A DNA stretch of 11,803 nt, taken from the NCBI GenBank assembly GCA_938045655.1, contig CALIMO010000113.1, forward strand, positions 1 to 11,803, read 5' to 3'. Under the pieces are notes generated by a model that did no database searches, was not told where the DNA came from, and saw nothing but the letters and a program-made list of their open reading frames with translations. A program made the position numbers and the translations under genes. This stretch comes from an uncultured bacterium (GTDB lineage Bacteria; Patescibacteriota; Saccharimonadia; Saccharimonadales; Saccharimonadaceae). Below are positions 5,305 to 11,721 of this stretch, piece after piece. The first letter of the stretch is position 1. Every line of letters begins with the position of its first letter.

Positions 5305-6615
5305 ATGAGCATTAAGAATAATTTAACAAAAACTGCTCGCAAAGTCTTGCCAAAATCGGCGCTTGTTGGGCTGGAAAAAACTTATCGAAAATCTCGCGCA
5401 AAAGTTATCGCCACACGTTATGGCAACCCCGCGCGCGACTTGCGAGTGATTGCTGTAACAGGTACGAACGGTAAAACCACCACTGTTAATTTTCTTAATG
5501 AAATCTTGAAAGAAGCTGGATATAAAACTGCGATGTTTTCAACCGCAAATATTGAGATTGCAGGCGTTCAAACAGTGAATGACACCAATTCTACAACTGC
5601 AACAGTTTCGAAATTGCAAAAATTTTTCTCTGATGCAAAAAAAGCTGGTGTTGAATTTGCGTTAATTGAGGCAACTTCGCATGCACTTGATCAATACAAA
5701 TTTGCTGGAGTTCCTATTGAGATGGCAATTATGACCAATCTTACACAAGACCATCTTGATTACCATAAAACAATGGAAAACTACGCTAACGCTAAAGCAA
5801 AACTTTTCGAAATGCAACCACGATTTATTGTCTTAAATACTGATGATGCTTATTTCGAATTTTTCAATAAATTTGAGGCTGGCGAGCAAAAAATAACTTA
5901 TGGCGAAAGTGATTCTGCAGAAGTTAAAATTGAAAATTTCAAGCTTTACAAAAAGGGAAGCGAGGCTAACCTTCGAATCGATAACAACGTTAAGCTTGAA
6001 ATCGCCACAAATCTACCAGGCGAATTTAATGTTTACAACATGACTGCGGCGGCGGCCGGCGCTTATCTTTTAGGAATTTCGCTCGAAGATATCCAAGAGG
6101 GAATCGCTAATCTTGAAGGAGTTTCAGGAAGGTTTGAATATGCTGTTTCGAATTTACCTTTTGATGTGGTTGTAGACTACGCCCACACACCAGACGCGCT
6201 TGAAAAACTTCTTAAAGCTTCAAAAAAAATCACTAAAGAGCGCACGATTTTGGTTTTTGGTGCTTGCGGTGACCGTGATCGTGAAAAACGCCCAATTATG
6301 GGAAAAATCGCTCAAGATTTAGCTAACCGAATTATTATTACCGATGAAGAAAACTATACCGAAGACGCTAAGAAAATTCGTGAAGAAATTATTGCAGGAA
6401 TTTCGAAAAAAGGTGAAAAATTACCAGCAAATATTCAAGAAATTCCAGATCGCGAAGAAGCAATTCGAAAAGCTTTACAAATTGCAGGAAAGGGCGATAT
6501 CGTGTTAATTACAGGTTTAGGGCATGAAGTTTACCGCGTAATTGACGGCAAAAAAACAACTTGGAATGACACAGAGATTGTGCAAAAAATCACAAAAGAA
6601 ATCTTCAAAAAATAG
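5305..6615 (+). CDS. murE: MurE-like UDP-MurNAc-tripeptide synthetase lacking the canonical N-terminal domain
   Basis: This is an ATP-dependent Mur ligase of the MurE type, which adds the third amino acid to UDP-MurNAc-L-Ala-D-Glu in cytoplasmic peptidoglycan synthesis. In the 436-residue product the ATP loop GTNGKTTT is at 53-60 and EATSHALD at 122-129. TNLTQDHLDYH is at 144-154, and K164 matches the carbamylated lysine. DYAHTPDAL is at 291-299, FGACGDRDREKRP at 318-330 and GLGHE at 404-408. All are MurE signatures. Only about 50 residues precede the ATP loop, so the usual UDP-MurNAc-binding domain 1 is missing. The amino-acid-specificity motif DNPR of diaminopimelate enzymes is replaced by EENY (348-351), so the amino acid added cannot be predicted. 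An in-frame ATG at 5188 would add 39 residues, but it lies upstream of the promoter and inside a hairpin. The gene is a single unit closed by a terminator. Confidence 0.88.
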   Translation: MSIKNNLTKTARKVLPKSALVGLEKTYRKSRAKVIATRYGNPARDLRVIAVTGTNGKTTTVNFLNEILKEAGYKTAMFSTANIEIAGVQTVNDTNSTTATVSKLQKFFSDAKKAGVEFALIEATSHALDQYKFAGVPIEMAIMTNLTQDHLDYHKTMENYANAKAKLFEMQPRFIVLNTDDAYFEFFNKFEAGEQKITYGESDSAEVKIENFKLYKKGSEANLRIDNNVKLEIATNLPGEFNVYNMTAAAAGAYLLGISLEDIQEGIANLEGVSGRFEYAVSNLPFDVVVDYAHTPDALEKLLKASKKITKERTILVFGACGDRDREKRPIMGKIAQDLANRIIITDEENYTEDAKKIREEIIAGISKKGEKLPANIQEIPDREEAIRKALQIAGKGDIVLITGLGHEVYRVIDGKKTTWNDTEIVQKITKEIFKK

Positions 6616-6618
6616 CAA

Positions 6619-6650
6619 AAAATCGCTCATATCTGGGCGATTTTAATTTT
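6619..6650 (+). terminator. Terminator of the MurE-like gene
   Basis: AAAATCGCTC pairs with GGGCGATTTT around a 6-nt loop, followed by a U-rich tail. It starts 3 nt after the stop codon. Confidence 0.85.
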
Positions 6651-6651
6651 C

Positions 6652-6680
6652 GAAAAAATAAAAACCGTTCTTTCGAACGG
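6652..6680 (-). terminator. Terminator of the 111-residue minus-strand gene
   Basis: On the minus strand CCGTTC and GAACGG pair around a GAAA tetraloop, followed by a long U-rich tract (6653-6664). It abuts the MurE-like terminator, so converging transcripts are separated. Confidence 0.85.
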
Positions 6681-6687
6681 CTTAAAT

Positions 6688-7023
6688 TTAAATGGTTTGG
6701 CTATCTAACCGATCGATGAACGAGCTGAAGTTAACATCTGAAGATTTAATTCTTCGAATATACCAATTTGCAATTTCATTATTATGAAATGCAAATTTAG
6801 CTTCTTCAAGATTTTCTTCATCTAATCCAAAAAAGAAATTCCTTTTTTGAAAGATCCCAGTTGGCTCTTTAGTCTCAATCTCAAGGATTAATTCCCTAAA
6901 ATTAGACTGATCTTTAAGCAAATAGGATTTTTCAGGCTCTTTAACTCTTTCAGTAGACAGAGTAACAGCTATCGAAAAAAATATATCAGTTTTACCGAAC
7001 CTGTGCAAATGTACTTTTTTCAT
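6688..7023 (-). CDS. Hypothetical protein, 111 residues
   Basis: The gene is real by its signals. It has a TTGCAA-N17-TAAAAT promoter, a purine-rich ribosome site (7029-7040) 5 nt before ATG 7023, and a strong terminator just after the stop. A GTG at 7032 would add three residues but lies inside the ribosome site, so ATG 7023 is preferred. The product is soluble, has mixed charge, and lacks a signal peptide or membrane helix. It opens with MKKVHLHRFGKTDIFF and carries an RELILEIETKEP segment followed by an FFFGLDEENLEEAKFAF stretch, suggesting a small alpha/beta fold. No family is recognised. It is divergent from the surface-protein gene and shares its promoter region, so the two could be co-regulated. 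Confidence 0.75.
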   Translation of the reverse strand: MKKVHLHRFGKTDIFFSIAVTLSTERVKEPEKSYLLKDQSNFRELILEIETKEPTGIFQKRNFFFGLDEENLEEAKFAFHNNEIANWYIRRIKSSDVNFSSFIDRLDSQTI

Positions 7024-7028
7024 TTCTT

Positions 7029-7040
7029 CCACCCCTTTTC
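7029..7040 (-). promoter_or_regulatory. Ribosome-binding site with GGTGG core
   Basis: GAAAAGGGGTGG precedes ATG 7023 by 5 nt. The same G-rich GGTGG core precedes the 153-residue gene and the isomerase gene, so it appears to be the local form of the Shine-Dalgarno. Confidence 0.6.
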
Positions 7041-7053
7041 GAAAAGTATTTAA

Positions 7054-7082
7054 ATTTTAGCACACTATTGATTTTTTTGCAA
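7054..7082 (-). promoter_or_regulatory. Promoter of the 111-residue gene
   Basis: On the minus strand TTGCAA (7082-7077), a 17-nt spacer and TAAAAT (7059-7054) with an extended TG form a good promoter. It overlaps the promoter of the divergent surface-protein gene. Confidence 0.7.
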
Positions 7083-7096
7083 ATATTTAGTAAAAT
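7068..7096 (+). promoter_or_regulatory. Promoter of the surface-protein gene
   Basis: TTGATT (7068-7073), a 17-nt spacer and TAAAAT (7091-7096) give a start near 7103 and a leader of about 28 nt with a ribosome site TAAGGAAAG (7117-7125). The -35 lies inside the opposite promoter, so the two polymerases would compete. Confidence 0.65.
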
Positions 7097-7130
7097 AGAA
7101 TAAGCATAAATATATTTAAGGAAAGATTAA

Positions 7131-9554
7131 ATGAAAGTAAAGAATAATAGAATTTTATTACCAGCAATGACGGTAGCGGTTCTAGCACTCGGTGGCGGGT
7201 ATTATGGAACACAAATTATTAACAAACAAAATATTTTTTCAAAAGCATCAGCTTATACTTCAGCGGTGAACCCCGTTGATCCAAGCAATGCTCCAGATAG
7301 TTATGAAATTAAATTTACAGATGCGAATTTTAAGCGTGCATTAAATTCAGTTTTAATGAAAAGTGATCCAAGCCGAACACTTAATAGTCCAATTACGGCT
7401 GGCGTAGCTAAAACAATGACAGAGTTCTGGCCAGATGATGCGTATCGAAATTTCGAGAATGTGGAAGGCATTCAGTATTTTAAGAACTTAAAATTAATCC
7501 ATGTTCATGCAATCTGGTCATTAAAGGATATGTCTGCTGCAGCAGATCTCCAGAATATAGAGACAGCTTATGTTGGAATGAACAGCGTTAGTGATATTTC
7601 ATTTGTTAAAAACTGGAAAAAGGTTGATTTGTTATGGATTCACCATACTAAGGCTACAGATTTTTCACCTCTTAAAGACTTGCCAAAAGCAAAAGTTTAT
7701 GGAATTTCAAGCCAAAGTGTAACAATAAATCTTTCAAAAGGCCAAAGAATTTTTAAAAATCCTTTTATTAACTTTGATGGCACGATTATGCCAATAGAAA
7801 ATAATCAAACTTTTATAAATACAGATAAAAATGGAAATCCACAGCAAGATGGCGGATATATTAAAGTTAACGCAGATAAATTTAAGGGCACAGATACTTT
7901 TAGCGTTATAAATAAAAAATATACTCTACCTAACGGAAATGCCATGGACGACCAAAGTGCTTTTTATAATACATCTGACGTAACAGTAGAGAATATAAAC
8001 TTTAATCTAAACGAAAAACCAGAGATTAATTTCAATGTTCAAGGTAACAGTATTCCATTAGAAGAAGGCTCGCCATTAGTTTGGGATAAACCAAGACAAA
8101 ATAATTCTACAATTAATGATGCTATAATAGAATCTTTCAAGAAGAATTATAACCCCCAAGCTGGCGGAAATTTCTTTACAGCAAGTAGCCCAACTTCAGA
8201 TATTACTTCTTTCACAACTGATGCCGAAGAAGTGTTCAGTAATAAAGAAAACCAAATAAATGGTGACTATTTGATTACAGTTAAAGCTACAAATAAATAC
8301 GGAAATACAACTACCACTCAATTTAGGCTTTTGACTGCTTTCGCTTCTCGTGAGCCAGCTAAAAAAGCTCTTGAAAATTTCGAAAAACAGCCAGATTATA
8401 TTAAAAATGCAATCCCTGCTAATTTATTAACTGAGGTTAAGCGTACTGCAACACAACCTTTAGGAATAACCAACGATGACGTTAAAAACGCAGCAGATTC
8501 TTTAAATAATAAAATTGCTGAAATCGTAGCTCTAGAAAATGAGCGCAAAACTGATGTTCTAAACGCGATCAACGAATTAAAGAAAGTAATTGAATATGTT
8601 GCCGACTTTAAGGATGTCATGAATGAAAATGATAAAATTCTTGACCCTGCGGCGAAACAAGCAAATCTTAAAGAGTTAGAGAAAATTGCTGAACGATACA
8701 ATAAAAATACCAAAAAATTGGAGCAAACTTTAGACAAAATTGCTAATTTGAAAAATCTTAATAATTTTTCTAAGGAAACTTTAGCACAGTTGCAAGAAGT
8801 TGTAAATGCGGCGTCAAAATTGAATATTTCAAGCCAACTTAAAACTGCTGAGGCGATAAAAAATTCAACCGAAGATCTTGCCTCAGAGAGTGAAATCTTG
8901 GAAGCAATTAATGAACTTGAAAGTGCTTTGAATGGTTTGCGAGCTGATAAAACAGACCTAAATTCACAAATTAAAGATTTTGAAGACTCACAAAAATGGC
9001 TGAAAGATGAAGTTAAAACTGAAGCCGATAAAGCTAAAGAAGTTCAAAAAGCAGATAATCCAACTTTCGAAGAAATTAAAAAAGCGGAAGAAGATTTGAA
9101 ATCGGCTATCGAAAAAGCTAAAAAAGCAGAAAGCGAGCGTCAAAAATCATCTGAAGATAAGCTAAAAGAAGTTGAAAAAATCGTTGAAGATAACAAAACG
9201 AAGAAAAATGAGCTTCCGGCTGTTGATATCGAAAATATTGAGAATTTAATTTCGAAAGTTAAAAATGAGAAAAAACGCCAAGAATTGACCGAAAAACTGC
9301 AAGAAATTAAAAATTCTATTAAGCAAAAAGAAGCTCAAATTGAAGCAGGCAAACTTGCAGAAGCTATCAAAAAACGTAATGAGGAAATTGCAAAGCAACG
9401 TTTAAATTCTCCAGAAACTGGATATTTACGCGAAAAACAAAACCAACAAGACAGCACTACTATATTAGTTTTGATTGGTTTGGTTACTGTAATTTTCACA
9501 CCAATAATTGCATTCTTTGCTAAAAAATTGAAGAAAAATTCGAAAAAAATCTAA
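7131..9554 (+). CDS. Surface protein with LRR region, long helical stalk and sorting-signal-like C-terminus
   Basis: This 807-residue exported protein probably works in attachment to a host or to other cells. Residues 1-41 form a signal sequence (hydrophobic 8-28, ASA before a likely cleavage after A41). An internalin/BspA-like LRR cap (FTDANFKRALNSVL, 62-75) is followed by about four degenerate leucine-rich repeats to about 192. A beta-rich segment with an Ig-like strand (YLITVKATNKYGN, 380-392) ends near 404. From about 405 to 755 it is helical and highly charged, with FIVAR-like and coiled-coil heptads, and would form a stalk. The C-terminus has SPETG (760-764), a hydrophobic helix (776-797) and a lysine-rich tail, which resembles a noncanonical LPXTG sorting signal; it may instead be a plain membrane anchor. 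The gene is monocistronic. No sortase is in the window. Confidence 0.82.
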   Translation: MKVKNNRILLPAMTVAVLALGGGYYGTQIINKQNIFSKASAYTSAVNPVDPSNAPDSYEIKFTDANFKRALNSVLMKSDPSRTLNSPITAGVAKTMTEFWPDDAYRNFENVEGIQYFKNLKLIHVHAIWSLKDMSAAADLQNIETAYVGMNSVSDISFVKNWKKVDLLWIHHTKATDFSPLKDLPKAKVYGISSQSVTINLSKGQRIFKNPFINFDGTIMPIENNQTFINTDKNGNPQQDGGYIKVNADKFKGTDTFSVINKKYTLPNGNAMDDQSAFYNTSDVTVENINFNLNEKPEINFNVQGNSIPLEEGSPLVWDKPRQNNSTINDAIIESFKKNYNPQAGGNFFTASSPTSDITSFTTDAEEVFSNKENQINGDYLITVKATNKYGNTTTTQFRLLTAFASREPAKKALENFEKQPDYIKNAIPANLLTEVKRTATQPLGITNDDVKNAADSLNNKIAEIVALENERKTDVLNAINELKKVIEYVADFKDVMNENDKILDPAAKQANLKELEKIAERYNKNTKKLEQTLDKIANLKNLNNFSKETLAQLQEVVNAASKLNISSQLKTAEAIKNSTEDLASESEILEAINELESALNGLRADKTDLNSQIKDFEDSQKWLKDEVKTEADKAKEVQKADNPTFEEIKKAEEDLKSAIEKAKKAESERQKSSEDKLKEVEKIVEDNKTKKNELPAVDIENIENLISKVKNEKKRQELTEKLQEIKNSIKQKEAQIEAGKLAEAIKKRNEEIAKQRLNSPETGYLREKQNQQDSTTILVLIGLVTVIFTPIIAFFAKKLKKNSKKI

Positions 9555-9565
9555 TTTCGGAAAAG

Positions 9566-9600
9566 AAAAATAGGCCCCAGATTTAGGGCCTATTTTTATT
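9566..9600 (+). terminator. Terminator of the surface-protein gene
   Basis: AAAAATAGGCCC pairs perfectly with GGGCCTATTTTT (12 bp) around an 8-nt loop. The flanking A and T runs could make it work in both directions. Confidence 0.92.
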
Positions 9601-9648
9601 GAGTTCTAAATAATTTTACAAAATCCTGAGCGTAATTTAAGATTTTAG

Positions 9649-9691
9649 AAAATAAAAAACTGCGAGAGTTTAAAATCTATCGCAGTTTTTT
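9649..9691 (-). terminator. Terminator of the 153-residue minus-strand gene
   Basis: AAAAAACTGCGA (9654-9665) pairs perfectly with TCGCAGTTTTTT (9680-9691). On the minus strand it continues into a U-rich tail. It begins 4 nt after the stop codon of that gene. Confidence 0.9.
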
Positions 9692-9695
9692 ATAA

Positions 9696-10157
9696 TTATT
9701 TTGATTTAAAGTAGTCAATCTCTTTAATCACATCGAGAAGCGCATTTGCACGCTTTACTTCATCTTCAATCATTCGAGCAGCATTATAAGCTGGTTCAAT
9801 TAAAGTATTATCATCACTTGAACGGAGAAGCAAAAGATAAATATCAAATTTTTCTTCATTCGAAACAGTTAATTTATCAACTAATGGTCGCAAATCTTTA
9901 AGAGCATGACCTTTAATTGTATCTAAATCTAAGCCACCAAAACTTGGCATTACAGTTGGCTGAGTTTGTTCAACAACCGGTTGAACTTCTTCAGCAGCTG
10001 GAACCTCAACTTGGCTTAAATCTTCATATTGGAGTTCATCAGTGCTTTGATTATCATCAGAATCATCTGAAGAACCGCTAACACCAGAAAGAATCTTAGC
10101 GAGTTCTGGATCATCGCTAACTGGCATTTTACTTGTTTGATTCATATCAATTTCCAT
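9696..10157 (-). CDS. Conserved-looking hypothetical protein, acidic N-tail and helical C-domain
   Basis: The 153-residue protein has two parts. Residues 1-70 are disordered-looking and rich in Asp, Glu, Ser and Gln (SGSSDDSDDNQSTDEL), with a Pro/Val/Gln stretch. Residues 73-153 form a compact helical domain beginning LDLDTIKGHALKDLRPLVDKL, with KFDIYLLLLRSSDD and ANALLDVIKEIDYF segments. From memory this domain resembles uncharacterised proteins widespread in Saccharibacteria and related CPR bacteria, but that was not checked. It has no signal peptide or membrane helix, so it is probably cytoplasmic. ATG 10157 follows a strong ribosome site (10160-10168) and a TTGATT-N17-TACAAT promoter, and a terminator follows the stop. 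M5 is a possible but weaker start. It is divergent from the isomerase gene. Confidence 0.82.
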   Translation of the reverse strand: MEIDMNQTSKMPVSDDPELAKILSGVSGSSDDSDDNQSTDELQYEDLSQVEVPAAEEVQPVVEQTQPTVMPSFGGLDLDTIKGHALKDLRPLVDKLTVSNEEKFDIYLLLLRSSDDNTLIEPAYNAARMIEDEVKRANALLDVIKEIDYFKSK

Positions 10158-10159
10158 AA

Positions 10160-10168
10160 CCCACCTTT
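10160..10168 (-). promoter_or_regulatory. Ribosome-binding site with GGTGG core
   Basis: AAAGGTGGG lies 2 nt before ATG 10157 on the minus strand. It supports this start over the downstream in-frame ATG, and it matches the core before the two neighbouring genes. Confidence 0.6.
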
Positions 10169-10200
10169 ATATTTAATTGACTTTACTTTTTATTAATTAT

Positions 10201-10229
10201 ATTGTATCATAGAATTAAAGCATAATCAA
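10201..10229 (-). promoter_or_regulatory. Promoter of the 153-residue gene
   Basis: On the minus strand TTGATT (10229-10224), a 17-nt spacer and TACAAT (10206-10201) with an extended TG give a start near 10194 and a leader of about 36 nt. Confidence 0.65.
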
Positions 10230-10243
10230 GATTATTTTTTTCG

Positions 10244-10252
10244 AAAGGGTGG
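10244..10252 (+). promoter_or_regulatory. Ribosome-binding site of the isomerase gene, GGTGG core
   Basis: AAAGGGTGG lies 3 nt before ATG 10256 and fixes that start. The promoter is less clear: TTGACT at 10177-10182 is good, but the matching -10 (TATTGT, 10200-10205) is poor. Confidence 0.6.
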
Positions 10253-10255
10253 AAA

Positions 10256-11299
10256 ATGTTAGATAATTTTAATTTATTAGTTCAGCGCGACCCGCAAAAT
10301 GCGCTTTTAGTCGCTAGCGAGCAGTGGAAACAGGCGCTTTTTCAAGTTGAAGTTATTTCACCAGAAAATGATGGTCGTGAAATCAAAAATATTGTTATTA
10401 CAGGAATGGGTGGCTCAGCTTTAGCCGGTTTAATTGTAAAAAAATGGCTCGAAAATGAAATAACTTTGCCAATCGAAATTATTCGAAATTATAATTTACC
10501 AAAAAGTGTTTCGAAAAATACTTTAGTGATCGCAAGCTCGTATTCTGGAAATACAGAAGAGTCAATTTCAGCGTTAACTCAAGCAATTGAAATTGGCGCA
10601 CAAGTTGCCACAGTTTCTTCGCACGGCAAAATGGAAGAAATCGCCCGCAAAAATCAGATCGCACATGTTAAATTGCCAACAGGCCTCCAACCTCGAATGG
10701 CGGTAATTTATAATTTTAGAGCTTTAACTAAAATTTTAGTAAATTTTGGAATTATTTCGAACGAAAAACACGAAGAAATTGAGCATTATGCCGATTTTTT
10801 GCGAAAAGAAAGCGAATCTTGGGCGGCAAGTGTTTCGAATGAGCGGAATTATGCCAAGCAGTTAGCGCTTTATTCGGCAGGGCGAAGTGCAGTTTTTTTG
10901 AGTTCGAGTGAATTTTCACCGCTAGCTTATAAATGGAAAATTTCTTGGAATGAAAATGCTAAGAATATTAGCTTCTTTAATGAATATCCAGAATTTAATC
11001 ATAATGAGTTCATTGGTTGGAGCTCACACCCAGTTGAAAAACTCTTTGCAATTTTTAATCTACGCAGTAATTTCGACCATCCACGCGTGCAAAAGCGATT
11101 CGAGATATCAGATAGGCTTTTAAGCGGAAAACGCCCAGCAGCACGAAATATTGAGCTTAAAGGTTCAACTTATCTTGAACAAGTTCTTTGGGGATCGATT
11201 CTAGCAGATTTTGTCAGTATTTATCTCGCTATTTTAAATAATGTAGATCCAACACCTGTAGAACTAATTGAAAAGCTTAAAGTTGAATTGGTGAAATAA
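10256..11299 (+). CDS. Bifunctional phosphoglucose/phosphomannose isomerase (SIS domains)
   Basis: The 347-residue cytoplasmic enzyme interconverts glucose-6-phosphate or mannose-6-phosphate with fructose-6-phosphate, linking glycolysis to mannose and glycan precursors. It has the two SIS sugar-isomerase domains of the archaeal-type family. GMGGSALAG is at 50-58 and SSYSGNTEE at 94-102, the phosphate-binding serine loops, and QPRMA (R147) is present. The catalytic pair E233 (in NENAK) and H249 (in NHNE) has the 16-residue spacing I recall for the characterised Pyrobaculum enzyme. A C-terminal VELIEKLK supplies K340. The length is usual for the family. It is a single-gene unit divergent from the 153-residue gene and ends in a strong terminator. 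Arg codons are mostly CGN and TTCGAA is frequent, as in native genes here. A phosphoglucose-only activity cannot be excluded. Confidence 0.92.
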   Translation: MLDNFNLLVQRDPQNALLVASEQWKQALFQVEVISPENDGREIKNIVITGMGGSALAGLIVKKWLENEITLPIEIIRNYNLPKSVSKNTLVIASSYSGNTEESISALTQAIEIGAQVATVSSHGKMEEIARKNQIAHVKLPTGLQPRMAVIYNFRALTKILVNFGIISNEKHEEIEHYADFLRKESESWAASVSNERNYAKQLALYSAGRSAVFLSSSEFSPLAYKWKISWNENAKNISFFNEYPEFNHNEFIGWSSHPVEKLFAIFNLRSNFDHPRVQKRFEISDRLLSGKRPAARNIELKGSTYLEQVLWGSILADFVSIYLAILNNVDPTPVELIEKLKVELVK

Positions 11300-11306
11300 T
11301 AATTTT

Positions 11307-11348
11307 AAAACTGCTATTAAATTTCGAAAATAGCAGTTTTTTGTTTTT
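11307..11348 (+). terminator. Terminator of the isomerase gene
   Basis: AAAACTGCTATT (11307-11318) pairs with AATAGCAGTTTT (11329-11340) around a 10-nt loop. It is followed by more T residues. Confidence 0.9.
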
Positions 11349-11349
11349 T

Positions 11350-11381
11350 AAAAAATAAAAGAAGCCAGCTTTTGCTGACTT
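11350..11381 (-). terminator. Terminator of the rightmost gene
   Basis: On the minus strand AAGTCAGC pairs with GCTGGCTT around an AAAA loop, followed by CTTTTATTTTTT. It starts 7 nt after the stop of the membrane-protein gene and lies next to the isomerase terminator. Confidence 0.85.
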
Positions 11382-11388
11382 AGAGAGG

Positions 11389-11721
11389 TTATTCTGGATT
11401 TTCTAAAATTAAAGTTTTATATATTTTAGCAGACCTATATAAAATATAGCTAGACTGCATAATAACATATATAGGGATCAATAAAGTTAATCCGAAGAAC
11501 ACATCTAGAATAAAAACAAATAGAACAATATATGGCCAAGATATTGAATCTTCCAGAGATTCATCAAGGTCAGCAACACTATTCTTAAAAATCTTCTCTA
11601 ATAACCCTACTATAAATATTGGGATAAAAAGCACCGCACTCGTTAGCACACTGTATCCAAAAAGTGAAATTCGTGCTATAAAATAGCTATCTTCAGAAAT
11701 TTCTGATTTGAAAATTAACAA
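11389..11721 (-). CDS. Small multi-pass membrane protein of unknown function, start uncertain
   Basis: From TTG 11721 the frame gives 110 residues. Two hydrophobic segments (about 18-41 and 62-92) are separated by an acidic loop (NSVADLDESLEDS), and a short polar C-terminus ends the protein. No family is recognised. The start is doubtful. The frame stays open upstream to a stop at 11788-11790, and those 22 codons (including VYAFSLIVAILLLIF) complete another membrane helix that a TTG 11721 start would cut in half. No ATG, GTG or other TTG lies in this extension. An ATA codon at 11785-11787 lies 6 nt after GAGG, a good ribosome-site position, so initiation at ATA (132 residues) is possible; an error or mutation at the 5' end is the alternative. 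A clear terminator follows the stop. Confidence 0.6.
   Translation of the reverse strand: MLIFKSEISEDSYFIARISLFGYSVLTSAVLFIPIFIVGLLEKIFKNSVADLDESLEDSISWPYIVLFVFILDVFFGLTLLIPIYVIMQSSYILYRSAKIYKTLILENPE

Noticed and set aside
8396-8737. 113-codon ORF on the minus strand inside the surface-protein gene
   Set aside because: It is antisense to a helical, Lys/Glu-rich coding region, has no ribosome site or promoter, and its composition is the mirror of the real gene.
10479-10664. 61-codon ORF on the minus strand inside the isomerase gene
   Set aside because: It is a shadow of a strongly supported enzyme gene with conserved catalytic motifs and has no initiation signals of its own.
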